This document shows, in pieces, positions 1 to 11,600 of a DNA stretch of 64,000 nt. Below the pieces are notes generated by a model. It did no database searches and was not told where the DNA came from. It was given only the letters and a program-made list of their open reading frames with translations. The position numbers and the translations under genes were made by a program. The number at the start of each line of letters is the position of its first letter. Within the stretch, counting starts at the first letter, position 1. The stretch comes from Sorghum bicolor (Eukaryota > Streptophyta > Magnoliopsida > Poales > Poaceae): NCBI RefSeq assembly GCF_000003195.3, contig NC_012871.2, positions 6,125,997 to 6,189,996 on the forward strand, in the 5' to 3' direction.

Positions 1-575
1 TCCTTAGCGTTTGTTGTAGGAAAATCCATTTTACTTTGTCATATACCTTTTCAAAATCAATTTTAAAAATGACCCCATCCTTTTTGTTTGAGTGGAGTTC
101 GTGTAATGTTTCATGAAGTATTACTGCGCCCTGCATGATGTTTCTTCCTGGCAGAAAGGTCGTCTGGGTTGGTCTAATTATCTTCTAAGCAATGGTAGAT
201 AATCTATTGGTTGCAACCTTAGTGAAGATTTTGAAAGACACATTCAACAAACAAATAGGCCTGTATTGCTGAATCACTTTCACATCCTTCTTTTTAGGTA
301 AAACAATTATGGTTTCAAAATTAAGGCGATTCAGTGGTAGGATGCCTTGATGGAAGTCCGTGAACAGAGTCATCAGGTCATCTTTTATTGAAAACCATCC
401 GGTCCAAGTGCCTTATTATTTTCCATTTAGAAGATCGCAGCCCTAACCTCCTTAAGAGAAGCTATATGTTAGGTACTCATTTTCCAGCTGAGAGACCTAA
501 GGAATGTCATCAGTTTGTGTCTCGTCCAACATGATATTGGAGTCAGGTGATGGCCCAAACAGGTTTTTAATTCTG
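1..575 (-). pseudogene. LINE (non-LTR) reverse transcriptase fragment
   Basis: Read on the minus strand, this encodes the N-terminal part of a plant L1-type reverse transcriptase. A GPDGF-like start (near 410) is followed by VLPKKKDV, then RPICLLNVSFKIFTK, then GRNIMQGAVILHETLHE, and finally an FKIDFEKVYDKVKW motif at the left edge, which is the RT motif A region. It runs off the window at position 1, so the catalytic FADD part is not visible. Several frame changes and stops are needed to read it through, so it is dead. Family-level assignment is firm; the exact lineage is not known. Confidence 0.8.
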
Positions 576-1150
576 GGTTAGTACTGTCACCCATTAACTG
601 GAATCAATCTGGAAGCTTGGAAGACTGGTTCCTTGATGTGGCGGTGGCTAGTGCAACACTGCAAGCAAGACCCTAGATAAAATCTGTGATCATGCTGATA
701 ATCTGGGAGATCTAGATCGAGAGAAAGAAACAATGGCGTGTTTAGAAAATAGTGCATGACTATCAAGCAAGTGGGAATACAAGATGATGCATGGTTGTGG
801 AGCTCCACAGGCAACATGGGAAAGCTGAACCCCATGCAAAAATACGTGTTGCCGCAGCTTGCGCCACTTATAGGGCTTTGTAATTATGCTGTTCTCTTAT
901 AAATGAATGTTGATAACTTGGATCTTTCAAAAAAATAAAAAAACTTGTAATGTCATATTTGTGGTGATCAAAATGACAGCAAAGTGGTATCGGCTCCTCC
1001 ACTTGTCACCGAGGCTACGTAGTGCAGAGACCACCTCCTCGTTGGCCTCATCGGCCCTCTTGTTTGTTGGATAGGAAGGCTGCTGCCGAGAGCCCGAGAC
1101 CTCCTCGTTGGTTATCTCATTCTCCTCTCACAAGACCATGACGTTGATGG
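576..1150. other. Non-coding stretch, possible LINE 3' tail
   Basis: No credible gene is present. At about 841-947 the plus strand has a T-rich run (GGGCTTTGTAATTATG) that ends in an A-rich tract (CAAAAAAATAAAAAAAC). This is the usual look of a grass LINE 3' UTR and poly(A) tail on the plus strand. The rest (950-1150) is unremarkable sequence that leads into the LINE ORF1 remnant. Confidence 0.35.
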
Positions 1151-1280
1151 ATGGAAGCGAACGCAAACGCAACGCAACACAGGCAGCAGCGGAGGGCGCT
1201 GATCGCCTAGCTTCCCCTCTCGGCTACCCCTACCTATGGTGCTAGGCTGGGAATCCTCGTAAGTCAATCTGCTCCCCTCC

Positions 1281-2840
1281 ATGGCTCTCCTGGGCTTTCC
1301 TTTGCGGCTGGTCGCAGGATCGAGGATGAACTCCAGGCTTCCCAGGGCCTCCCAGGGCCTCCCAATGTCTCTCACTGCAAATTATCCTTTCCTCTTGGTA
1401 GTGGCATTTGGTCGCTGCAAATTCAAGCTCACTCTGACTTCGGTTGGACAGATTCTTCAGGCCACGATTGGTGGTTCTGCTCAGCTGTTCAATGTTTCCC
1501 AGCTTATTGACCGGGTTTTTAAATTTATGGTCGCCTCCAAGGAGGTTGGCCTTTTCATCCATAATCTTGATTCCTGTGAATGTTTGATCTTTATAAACTC
1601 TCCTTTCACCTCTGGGGAGGAGGTGGACCTAACTAGAAATTTGAGTTTAAAACTTTTTTGGAGGAGGAAAGAAACTCTTGGCAACCAGTATCTTCCTCCC
1701 ATTCTTCAGCCTGTTCTTTTGCTGATGTGGTTAGACAATCCTCGCTTAATGCGGACTCTCGCGCTCGTGAATCTCTCACGGGAGCTAATGCTGTTCCTGT
1801 CAGGGGCGAATGCCACTCCGATCACCAGAGCGCCTACTAGAATTTCGGTCCACCAGCAGATCACCTTTCCAAAAATCGATACCTCCATCAGATTTGGAAA
1901 ACATGGGCGTCCATCTCAGGAAGGGACTTGTAGAAAGGAGAATCAATTTTTTCCTAGACAGAATACAGAGAAGTCATTCCTTCGTCCTCAGAGCTGGCTC
2001 TGGTTCTGGTAGTAGTTTGGCGAGTGGAGCAGGCTCGTCTTCCCACGGTGATTTTTGTCGCCGCCGGTGAGCTCTGCTCCATGGTCATTGGAGCTTGGGG
2101 TGTGTCCCCGACCGATGTTTCCTCGGCGTTGCCTTCATCTCGTCCAAAGGCGAGTGTCTACTGCGGTTCTTCTCAAAGCCATGTGGCGATGGAGCTCCTT
2201 TCGACCTCGGGTTTGTGGCCATGGCTTCCGGTGGTCGTCGGCGGTGGCCGGTGGCTTCTTCCGGATGCTTCGAGGCGTGGAGGTCCTATGGGCTTATGTG
2301 TAATTTTCTTTTTTGTTAAGGTCCTCTATGCTGTTATGGTGGTAGAGCTGTACTCTGTATCCTGCTCCACCGTATTTGTACTTCTACATGTACGTGTACT
2401 GTTTCCTTAACTTAATACAGATATGGTTGATAAAAAAAAGTCCGGCACGGTGGTGCCATGGTTGCTCCTCAACTCCGGCGAGAAAATGTCACCAATCAAT
2501 TTGCCCCCTGCCCGAGATGCCTCCACCCTAGACATGCAAGGCATGCGTGCTGTTGGCCTATCAGGTGTCACGCGTGCCACATCTCGAGGCATGTTTCCGC
2601 CTCGTGCCCTGAGGCCATCTTCAAAGCGCGCCAAGCTGCCGACAAGGCTAAAGACAGGCGGCGCCTGTCCCATTTGGCAATTGGTTTCGGGGTTCAAAGG
2701 AATTGGGTCCATCAATGCCACCGGTTTGTGGATCTTTTGGCGAAGCAACTCTGGCCCTATAACCTCCTTGGGCTGCTTTGAAAATTGGTCCACCATTAAC
2801 TATTCCCTGGGCCATCCCTTTGGTTTCTAGGCCTGGACTA
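1281..2840 (+). pseudogene. LINE ORF1 (gag-like, CCHC zinc knuckle) remnant
   Basis: An ATG at 1281 opens a reading frame whose segment LLVVAFGRCKFKLTLTSVG, then LQATIGGSAQLFNVSQLIDR and VGLFIHNLDSCECL, resembles the N-terminal domain of grass LINE ORF1 proteins. The frame shifts near 1640, where the downstream part (EEERNSWQPV...CSFADVV) reads in another frame. Two adjacent CX2CX4HX4C zinc knuckles are legible at 2509-2550 and 2566-2607, as expected for an RNA-binding ORF1. Between the N-terminal part and the knuckles lies a probable retroposed insertion (see the entry ending at 2437). ORF1 proteins coat LINE RNA. The copy is non-functional because of the shifts and insertion. Assignment to LINE rather than a host CCHC protein is inferred from the domain order and neighbouring RT fragments. 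Confidence 0.6.
1990..2437 (+). mobile_element. Probable 5'-truncated LINE 3' end inserted in ORF1
   Basis: The sequence from about 2290 (TGTGTAATTTTCTTTTTTG, CTGTATCCTGCTCCACC, TTAACTTAATACAGATATGG) ends in AAAAAAAAG at 2430-2438. This is the structure of a grass LINE 3' UTR plus poly(A). The zinc-knuckle coding sequence resumes directly after it. The left edge near 1990 is a guess, and no clear target-site duplication was found. Confidence 0.4.
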
Positions 2841-3289
2841 GATCTCAATAGTACACCACCTCCGGAGCCTTCGGCTTGAACGCTGGCTGTCACTTTGCCT
2901 TCCTCCGCCACCCACCCTCTTTACGAAACTGCACTAGAAAACCCCAGCTCTAAGCTACAGTGTAATCCCCGGTCACCCTCGGGAATTCCACCAGCACCTG
3001 CTCCTGAGATGGCATACCAGAGAGCTGATCCTAGGCCGTTCGTACCATTGACGATGGTCTGGCAAGATGTGGTAAACCTGCCAACAATGACGCGGGTGGT
3101 GGCCTCAAGAAGAAGAGCACCAAGAAATGAAGACCTTGCGATCGTCATCATCAATCCTATTCTAGGTAATGTTCTGGATTTTGTAGTTGACGAGATTCTC
3201 AGTATAGAAATCCTTCGCACAAAGGGAAACGAAGGTCTAGAGTGCTCCGCAGTGTGCCACTGTAGTTTACCGGTTGCACATTCACTGTC
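2841..3289 (+). other. Degenerate LINE-type or unassigned sequence
   Basis: The plus strand can be read as a proline-rich then acidic stretch (frame from 2895: PSGIPPAPAPEM...PFVPLTMVWQDVVNLP...NPILGNVLDFVVDEIL). It may be the end of LINE ORF1 or the junction to ORF2. I recognise no definite domain in it. It stops where the truncated LTR element begins near 3290. Confidence 0.25.
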
Positions 3290-3717
3290 GGACCGACATT
3301 GGGTAAAACCGCGGGTTGGACCGTCGGTTGCGGTGGAGGTTGCATGCTTTGGATCTCTGCTTGCAAGATCGAAAGCTGCTGCCTGATCTCGCTCGCTTGC
3401 GCTGCTGCCAGCGCTGCCTCTTGGCTGGCCGCGTAAACTGCCGCGATCCGGTCTCGTTCTTGCTGAAGGTTCTATAGTTGTGCTTGCAGCAGTTGAAGCT
3501 CCTGAGCGGTCGTGGGTTCTGCTGGCTCCGCAACGGGAGGGCCTTGATCAGCCTCCAGCTGCACATCTTCAGGACCCTCCTGTTCCGCGGTTGCGTATGC
3601 GCTCCGCACGGCCCACCTCGGTCTTCCTCTCCTGGAGGACTCAGCTTATGGTCTTGTGGGACCAGATCTCTTTCCAGCCATCGTGGGTGATCCTTCGCGC
3701 CCCACAGTGAGCGCCAA
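3290..3717 (-). pseudogene. Truncated Ty3/gypsy-type leader and gag N-terminus
   Basis: On the minus strand, directly inside the LTR at 3718-4378, is a primer-binding-site-like sequence, TGGCGCTCACTGTGGG (3716 to 3701). It is followed by a leader and a glutamine/alanine-rich coiled-coil frame (LQLLQAQ...NLQQERDRIAAVYAAS...ASEIRQQLSILQAEIQSM). This is how the gag region of grass gypsy elements starts. The element is cut off near 3290, so protease, RT and integrase are missing. Stops are present. The call rests on the PBS, position and coiled-coil character. Confidence 0.55.
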
Positions 3718-4378
3718 TGTTCGGACAATGCGCACTGCACTTTCCATCGACACGGTGTACTGAGAGCCTTCTCGCACGTTGCAGTGAGAGACTCAATCAA
3801 TAATGAACAGTGAGCTGAACAGTAGGTGGAAACAGTAAATGCTCTCTCTTTTAGTGGTGGTTTCATTCCGTTTATATAGGGCTTGGGAACCAACCTAATT
3901 AGATTATTACAAAAATGCCCCGTGACGGTGGGGGAATATCCCGGCATATTCCTAAGTTACAGCCTACTGACCGTGAGCTATTTATGTAATTTCACACTAC
4001 GAGCTCCTCGCGCGCTCCTGGTCAAGGGCTTCAGCTTGCTGAACGCTTGAATCCTTCGTTCGGCCGCCGAACCTTCGACGCTTCTACGACAAAGGTTCCT
4101 TGGCCTAGCAACGCCGGAGATTCCCTGGCGCAGGTGCACCGAAGGCCCGCTGCATCCTCTGCCCTTCCTCCGGCCATCCTTCGTCTTGGGAGGTTCGAAG
4201 GTTCCTTCCTTCTCCGCTCACGACCTCCGCTGTCGTCTTAGTCCCTGCATTTCCTCAATACCACAAGAGATGCGTTAACATTAGTTTCGCTCAGAACCTC
4301 CGCACAGCTTTGTACGAAGGATCCTCGGAGGAGATCCTTAGGAGCAACTAGGGGGAAGGAAGCACTCAGCCCCCAACA
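3718..4378 (-). repeat. LTR of a truncated Ty3/gypsy-like element
   Basis: The segment starts TGTTCGGA and ends CCCCCAACA, that is TG...CA, 661 bp. A PBS-like sequence abuts its 3718 side, so the element reads on the minus strand with this as the 5' LTR. A minus-strand TATA-like block (CTATATAAACGG) lies near 3872-3883. The partner LTR is absent from the window. The LTR separates LINE ORF1 (left) from a LINE RT fragment (right). Confidence 0.6.
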
Positions 4379-4632
4379 GGAATTATTACTTTATTACCAA
4401 AAATCAAGGAAGCATCTAGAATTCAACACTTCAGGCTTATCTGTTTATTGAATTGCTTATACAAAATGTTTCCAGCAGAATCAGTTGCTGATAGGTTGAT
4501 TCACAAAACTCAAACATCCTTTATAGAAAATAGAAACATTATGACTGGAATCATGTGCATGCATGAAAACAAAGTTGGACTTCAAAAAAGCCTACGATAA
4601 AGTGAGTTCGAAATTATTATTTGAATGCGTGG
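4379..4632 (+). pseudogene. LINE reverse transcriptase fragment
   Basis: The plus strand reads ITLLPKIKEASRIQHFRLI, then CLLNCLYKMF, ADRLIHKTQTSFIENRNIM and, after a frame change, KKAYDKVSSKLLFECVEN. These are RT motifs 2 and A of a plant LINE ORF2. It begins exactly at the end of the LTR at 4378, so the LTR element probably landed in a LINE. Endonuclease and the rest of the RT are missing here. Confidence 0.7.
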
Positions 4633-7600
4633 AGAACAAGCCCGTACCTAGATTTTTGTGGCCCCAGAGCAAAACATAAAATAGGGCCTCTATATCTAGA
4701 CAAAATAAAATAGGTGAATTAGGTTTCATTATCTAAGGTTATAATTTTCAATAATAAGAACTATAATAAGTATTTCAGGTTTTTATGTTTGTCAGCTTAG
4801 TTGATCATGTCTGTGTATGTGTCCGCACTTTTTTTATTGTCATAATCCACAGCTTCGCCACAATATTTGTATCACCTCGATCGATATTGTTTGTTAATCT
4901 CTACTATAATTGAAATCTTCTCCAGACAAATTCCACCTGCAAGATCAACGACTCACAGCACATGTCCTATAGATTTGACAGCCCAGATTAGAAGTATGAT
5001 CACGACCTTACACACCCTCAGCCTCCTTCCCCCTCACGCCGCTCGTGGACGCCCCTCACGCGAAAATGATTTGTTTTCCCTGTTCTGTTTTGTGTGCGCT
5101 TCCTCTTCCTGTCGTGAGTGGCGAGGAAACTCCAGAGGTGCGCGACTAGGGTTTCATTGCTGGCGCAGATTCTCCAAGCCTTCCCTCTCTCTCTCCCTCA
5201 CGAGCTTCTCCTAGGTTGGCCATCGCAGGCCCTAGGATGCCCGCTTGCCAGTCACGTTGTTGCGAGGAGCTCAGGCCACTAGACCATGAGACGTCGGGGC
5301 ACGAGCAGGCGAGGACAGAGCCCAGCCACGCCATTGCGACAGAGCTCGGGCCTGGTTACACTGGGCAAGGATGCGGCAAGGCTAGCGCCGCTGCTAGGCG
5401 AGGATGCGGCAAGGCTGGCGCCGCTGCTAGGCGAGGCCGCGTGGGGCACCACCTGCTGGCCCTCCTCCGCACGCTAATGTCGCCATCTGCTGCAGTGGAA
5501 GCTGCTCTTGCCGCTTTTGATGACAGAATATGAGTCAATCGGTCATACGTGCTCTTATGCCATTTGCTGCACTTTTTTTTAGATTGATTTTGATATACTT
5601 GAGCTCGTTGGCTGTAGAAATTGGATCCTCCTGTTCAGACGACCTGATGGAACGACTGTGTACAAGAACATGGCTCTTAGGAAACTCATGTGAAACTTTT
5701 GAAGCTTATATTTGTATTCTTTTGAACCAAATTATGTTTTTCTTATGATTTTTGCTATTTTTGTGTGACAAACTTTGGTAGAAATTTTGACTGACGGAAA
5801 GGTTATGTCGAAATCAGGAAGTCTGTTTTGGCCTTAGATTGCAGACTTGCAGGAATAGCATGCCAAAATGGAATCCATAACAAATAGATGGTTTCATTGG
5901 TTCTATATTTTGATCATAAGAAACCAGATATGCAACTGAGATGGGATAAATTATGTTCTGCAAAAATTGTACTAAATAAGCATTTGCCAACTTATTACAT
6001 AAGTAATTCTGCAATGGGTTATCACACAAGTTGTTACTGAAACATCTAAGGTAAAGTTGAAGCCTGTGTCTTTGGATAAAACATTCATAACAGAATACTC
6101 TGTTCTAATTTTGGGATATAAATTAGTGAACCTTTTCAAACACATGTGTTTCTCTATTCAAGAAATTGGACTTTAGAACCATATATAGCTTGGAGAATTT
6201 ATAGTTTTCTATATTTTTAGATTAGTGAAGCAGAAAGGCTTAGCATTAATGAGAGGAGAGTCTTCAGGCATGCCTTTCATTGCTTCCCTGTCTTTCCTAG
6301 ATTGGTCCGCTTGGGGTGTAGTTGATTTATCTATGGACATAAAATTAATCTAATCTGTCAGTTTTCTATTCATCCATTTTGATTCTGATTTCTTGACCTG
6401 GTGGCTATAGTTAATTAATTGCTGCTTTTGGAGAAAGAAAATGCTTGGATGGATGGAGCCTGATTGGAGAACCTGGAGTTCCAATAAAAGGTACGAGAGA
6501 AATTAATTTGTTAGAAACTGCGAGACGTAATATTACATGTGGGAGATATAACATTGCAGATTTAGTTTGTTAGAAACTGCAAGCACTATGCAAAGATGTA
6601 TTTAAATAAAATGTATTTAACTTTGTTTTTTAACCATTCCTGTGTGAAAAGCATTCTGAAACTTCCTTGGAGCCTACAAACTTAGGAACGACCAATTAGT
6701 TCTAAGGGAAGGTCTAAACTATAAGAAGCACTTTGCATTTTTAATGTACCTTGATACAATTTGGGTAAAATATTGTGAGTCTAATAATTCATTTATGTTA
6801 CTCAAATTTTAAAATTCCGGAGAACTAAGAAAGCAAGGGAAAATTATATATGATTCTAATTAAATGAATGTTTATGTAGACTTTTATGTAAGTTCTATCG
6901 AGCCATAATTTTTATTTTCATGTGCACAATCTTTTTTCATAGAGATTAATCAGACATAGATATCTTTGGTAGCATTTTTTTTAAAATAAATTCATTGTGA
7001 TCTCAGCTTCTTAATTTCTTAATCTAACATAGTGTTGTTTTCCCTCTCTTTTTTTTGACTAATTCTTTTATCTGAAACATGCAGATACAAACCTTCAAGC
7101 GGCATCTCTAGGTGAGTTCTTCCTCCGCTCTGTGTGACACATTGTTTGCTTATGTGCCCGTCATTTCTTTAGATTAGAAAATTGCTATGAGCTACTCATC
7201 TGTGAGTAGTATTCACTTAGATGAGAAATTTTTTGTTTTCTTGTGTGCAGTCAGTCAAATGGGATAACAAGCAGAGGTTAGTCTGTTGGAGGATGATGTA
7301 AAACTGTTGATCCGCAAACCAGGGTCACATAGTAACAGTATGTTCTCTGCCTGCAATTGACTCATGTTCACTTTTTCTTTTTAACTCTGCGTAAGATGAG
7401 AATGCTTTCTGTAGTATATTACAGCTTGCATTCCTATAATTTTAAGAGATGTAATATTCTTCCAAACGGGAAGGCCTTCAATATTTAGAGGTCAGAGTTA
7501 AGACTATGTCTATGATAGTTTGCTAAGTATTTATTTGTTCAACTACTTTATGTAATATTCTTCCAAACTAGAAGACTTTCAGTATTGCGATGCAGGGATT

Positions 7601-8500
7601 TTTTGGTTTATTCAAAAACTGAGTTAGGGATATCTCGTGGTTGCAAGAACCTGCAAAGAGATATTATTCGTTATAAGTTTTTCTGCTAACAATATGAGAA
7701 CAACAAGGCAAGATAAATAGATGTTCACAAACTAAGTTAGGCAAGATAAATATGTCATGTTTGTGGTGTTGACTGCGATGCAGGGAATTTTTGGTTTATT
7801 CAAAAACTGAGTTAGGGATATCTCGCCCGGTGAAATTCAGGTTAGTCAATTCGATTAGGTTATGCCTTGCAGGGAATTTGAGACTCTTCAGGGTGTTGAT
7901 TGATGACGCCTATTGTGCTGCTCGGAGATTTGAAGATGGAACTGCATGCAGTGTTTAGGAAAATGTGGGAATCGCTGGGAGATTTGAATTAAGATGCAAC
8001 TGCAGTGTTTAGAAAACTGGGGATTTGAAGATGAAATTGCACAGTTGACGTTTATATTTATCACATCAAAACGTAAATTATATTCTAATTGTTTATTCAT
8101 TTAGTTTCCCTCCTAGACCAAGTAACATGTTCATGTTTCCACAATGCTAAGGCCAAAAGACTTCGTTTTCTACTTGACATTAAAATAATAATTTGTATTA
8201 AATTTAACGTTATGTTTTCTGCTAATGCCAAAAGGCTTGTCGTTTTATTCTCTGTATTAATTTGATATCTAAATGGAGCTAAGACAAACCGGTTACTTGC
8301 TATGCCGATTTTTCTGAGTTGATTAACTTGGTTCTTTCATGCTACTTCTTCTACTATTAATTAGTGCAATGTTGCCGAGTTAAAAGCTTACTGCCTTATC
8401 GTTTATTTTTTATCACAAGGAGGGTATTTTTCTTAATATAATTTTTAGTAATAATTAGTCCTTGTATGAAAGTATGTTTTGGTTGTTTTTATATACATCT
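4633..8500 (+). other. Helitron-like interior, exon-like but no recognised gene
   Basis: No protein I can name. A GC-rich, CpG-rich block at about 4980-5530 has small open frames and a 33-bp tandem duplication; AT-rich, intron-like DNA follows to 8500. Splice-like junctions can be seen, for example ACATGCAG near 7083 with GGTGAGTT near 7111, and TGTGTGCAG near 7250. A pair of about 55-bp direct repeats (GATGCAGGG...TTATTCAAAAACTGAG) occurs near 7577-7640 and 7768-7826. A GC-rich first-exon look followed by introns and a Helitron 3' end suggests captured gene fragments, but the source gene was not identified. The 5' terminus of the element was not found. Confidence 0.35.
5369..5434 (+). repeat. 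33-bp tandem duplication
   Basis: Two adjacent 33-bp units (5369-5401 and 5402-5434) starting GGATGCGGCAAGGCT differ at one base and a third partial unit follows. The unit is a multiple of three and keeps a frame open, giving an Arg/Ala/Gly-rich repeat (GCGKASAAARR), which may be only compositional. Confidence 0.8.
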
Positions 8501-8515
8501 CTGAAATGAAGCCGT

Positions 8516-8540
8516 AGCGTTAGCACGGGCACTATACTAG
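8516..8540 (+). mobile_element. Helitron 3' terminus
   Basis: CCGTAGCGTTAGCACGGGC forms a short hairpin (CCGT / ACGG), followed about 10 bases later by CTAG (8537-8540) and then T. This matches the Helitron 3' rule: a hairpin a few bases upstream of a CTRR end, inserted before T. Three further ends of the same type and same orientation lie at 26727, 31261 and (weaker) 63200. The matching 5' TC end was not located. Confidence 0.65.
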
Positions 8541-8685
8541 TATTAATAGGAACAATCAAATCTCTCTATAAGTAATGGGTAAATACTTACACAGATTCTT
8601 GTGAGCTGTGTCAAGAAACTAAATAAGCAACTAACACTTTGGCTAACTGAGCTTAAAGTAACTAGACTTAATGACTAAATGCTGA

Positions 8686-11600
8686 TTAGGGGCTCTTAAT
8701 TTTGGGGGCCTGGGTGTGGTTGTGCCACTTGCGCTGCTCAATATACAGGCCAGAAGAGAGGTGTTCATAGCAAATGGCCTGGAGAAGAGAGGTGTTCATA
8801 GCAAATGGTGTATCCGGATAAAGCAAGTGGTTTTGGGAGGCACGGTTAGAGTTGCCTGGAAATTTAAAACGAATCCTCTTGGGATGCTTCTTGGCTTCCT
8901 TTTCCATGACATCCATCGTGGCGCTGATACACGGGCTGTCTCCTCGATACCATCTGTTGCTGAGGAAGCTGACTTCTTCTAGGCGCACGAGGTGATTGAT
9001 GCCCATAAAGTGGTCCGCATTTGGTGGACCACCATAGAACTGGAACTCGAACGTAAGGTTCTGCAGGCTCGGCATAGCTCCTTCCTTGAAGGTAATCCGT
9101 GGTACTCGGCTGTCTATAGTGAGGGAAGAGAGCTTTGCAAACCCTCGACCGCTAATGGCAACCGGCTTCTTCGGGACACCTTCGAACCTTAGCGTCAGTT
9201 TCCAAAGGTCCGGCATCTCCCGGAGAATCTTGAGATCCGGCTCCTCTAGTGTGCAGATCCTGATGTCCAAGGAAGTAATATTGTTGAAGTGCTCTTTGAT
9301 CCAATGCGGGATGTGCATATGCTTCGTGCTGACGACTAATCCACCACCATAAAATAAATGTGTTGTTTGAAACGACAGGATCTCCCCTGCCAGCAATGAC
9401 ATCAGGACACTATTCTTCCATGCTCTGTGGACGCAATTGGGCAATCCCTCCAGTTTTGATAGCTGCCCAGCTTCAAAGGGTAGTGTGCCGAATACCCTAT
9501 TTAGACTCTTCAGTTTCTTCAGTCCCCAGATTTCTCTTGGTATGTTCCTCACATCCACCTCGTGCAGATGTAGTCTCTCCAAATGCTGCAGCTTCGCGAT
9601 GTCCCGAGGCAGCTTTGTGATTGTTCTAACAGAATTCAAATAAAGAGCCTGCAAATGCTGGAGATTCCCGATCTCACGGGGCACCTCTTTGATCCGTGTG
9701 CTACTCAGGTTCAGCGTCTCCAAATGCAGCAGTTTCCCAATCTCCTTGGGCAGCTCTGTGATCCCAAGGTTGTCACTCACGTCTAGATTCTTCAGCATCT
9801 GCAGTTTCCCAATCTCCTTGGGCAGCTCTGTGATCCGTGTCGAAGTCACGTTAAGATTCTTCAACTGCTGCAGTTCCCCAATGTCCCTAGGTATCCCTGA
9901 GAGCTCAGGATTCTGACTCGCATCTAGAGTCTTCAGTTTCTTCAGTGTCCCGATGATCTCCCAGGCCTGCTCTCTGATGTTTGACCCACGGATGAGCAGA
10001 GTCTCTAGATGCTGCAGGCTCCCCATCTCCCTAGGTAGCTCTGCTAGCCCTATGTTCGAACTCATGTTCAGAGTCTTCAATTGCTTGAGGCCAGCGATCT
10101 CAGCAGGTAATCTTTTGATCTTTGTTGAAGTCATTTCCAAAGTCTCCAAATACTGCAGCCTTGCTATCTCTGTTGGGATCTCAGTAATTCCCCCCCGACC
10201 ATGAAAGTCTTCCATAACTGTAATCACCACCTCCGACCTGCCTAACACTAGCAGGTGCCTCAGACGGAGCAGTCCACACATATCCTTGAGATGTTGATTC
10301 TCAAGAGCATACTCATTAAAACCATGATACTGATTGCACTGAACATCCAACACTCGCAGGTTTTGCAATTGCTTGTAGGGGACCCTCTTGGCATCTTGAA
10401 GAACGACTAGGGACTGGATATGATGCCAATCAATTCCTGACAAGGGATCCTCCGCTGCATCACTTCTTGGCCAGTTGTCAATGCATAGCCGACCAATTGG
10501 AGACGATGGAATGCCATCAGAACTGCAGGTGATGAAATTGTCTTCTCGCAACCTCCGTCTAAGGTAATTTCGGATAATGCGGTGCATTTGGTACTGCTGG
10601 TCTCTAATCCATCCCCTGGAGATAAGGTCATCAAAGTAATCTTCTGCTGCCTCCTCCTTACAAACGAAACCTTGAACGATCCATCGCCTGACCAAGTCAC
10701 CCCTTTTAAAAACGTGACCCTCAGGGTATATGCTGCAGTACAACAAGCAAGTCTTCAACATATGATGAGGAAGATGGTTGTAGCCAAGCTCCAAGCTGTC
10801 TACCAATGCCTCAAACCCTGGAGTATTGTGAATCCCATTTTGCTTGACTTGTTCCTTGATCCTGTCTTGCAGACCCAGTGTGCTTAGTACACACAGCCCT
10901 TCTTGTTCTTCCTGACGCTCTCGCTCCTTTGACAATGCTGAAATCATACAAGACACTGCTAACGGGATACCACGACACATGTTCACGATATCATGGTCAC
11001 AGTCAAAACCTTCTCCAATCATGTCAGCATTCATGCGAATCAATTTATGAGTAGTAGGGTCTGCTGGTCCATACATCTGCCAAGAATGATGACGATCAAG
11101 TTCGTAGACCAAGGCACCAAAATCATCATGCCACTTCTCGGTTACAGACTTGACACGACTCGTCATGACAATTCTACTGCCCAGATTATTGTCTGGAAGA
11201 GATTTCTTGATGGTTTCCCATTCTCCATAATGCCAGATGTCATCAACTATAACCAGGTACCTGTACAAGTTGAAAACAATAGTATTAGTGTTAAATTCTC
11301 TACGTGCATGGCAGACCGTCCATCAGAGGTCCACTGTGTGCGTCTTGTATTGATCGCTGCCTCTACCTCAGTTCCCAATTAAGCACTTTGCAGTACACAC
11401 TATATATATGGCGTCACTTATATGTAGTACTCCGTCCACGAAAGAATCAATTCCTAAAATCCATGTCAGTCAAGCTTTTTTAAGTTTGACTAATATTATA
11501 GAAAAAATTAACATCTATGATATAAAATGCGCATCATATGAAAATATATTCTATAATGAATCTACTGATATTAATTTGATATTATAAATCTTAGTATTTT

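Noticed and set aside
9086..10204. Plus-strand reading frames opposite the NLR LRRs (also 56127-57185)
   Set aside because: Regular LRR codons leave the antisense frame open. They are shadows of the minus-strand genes.
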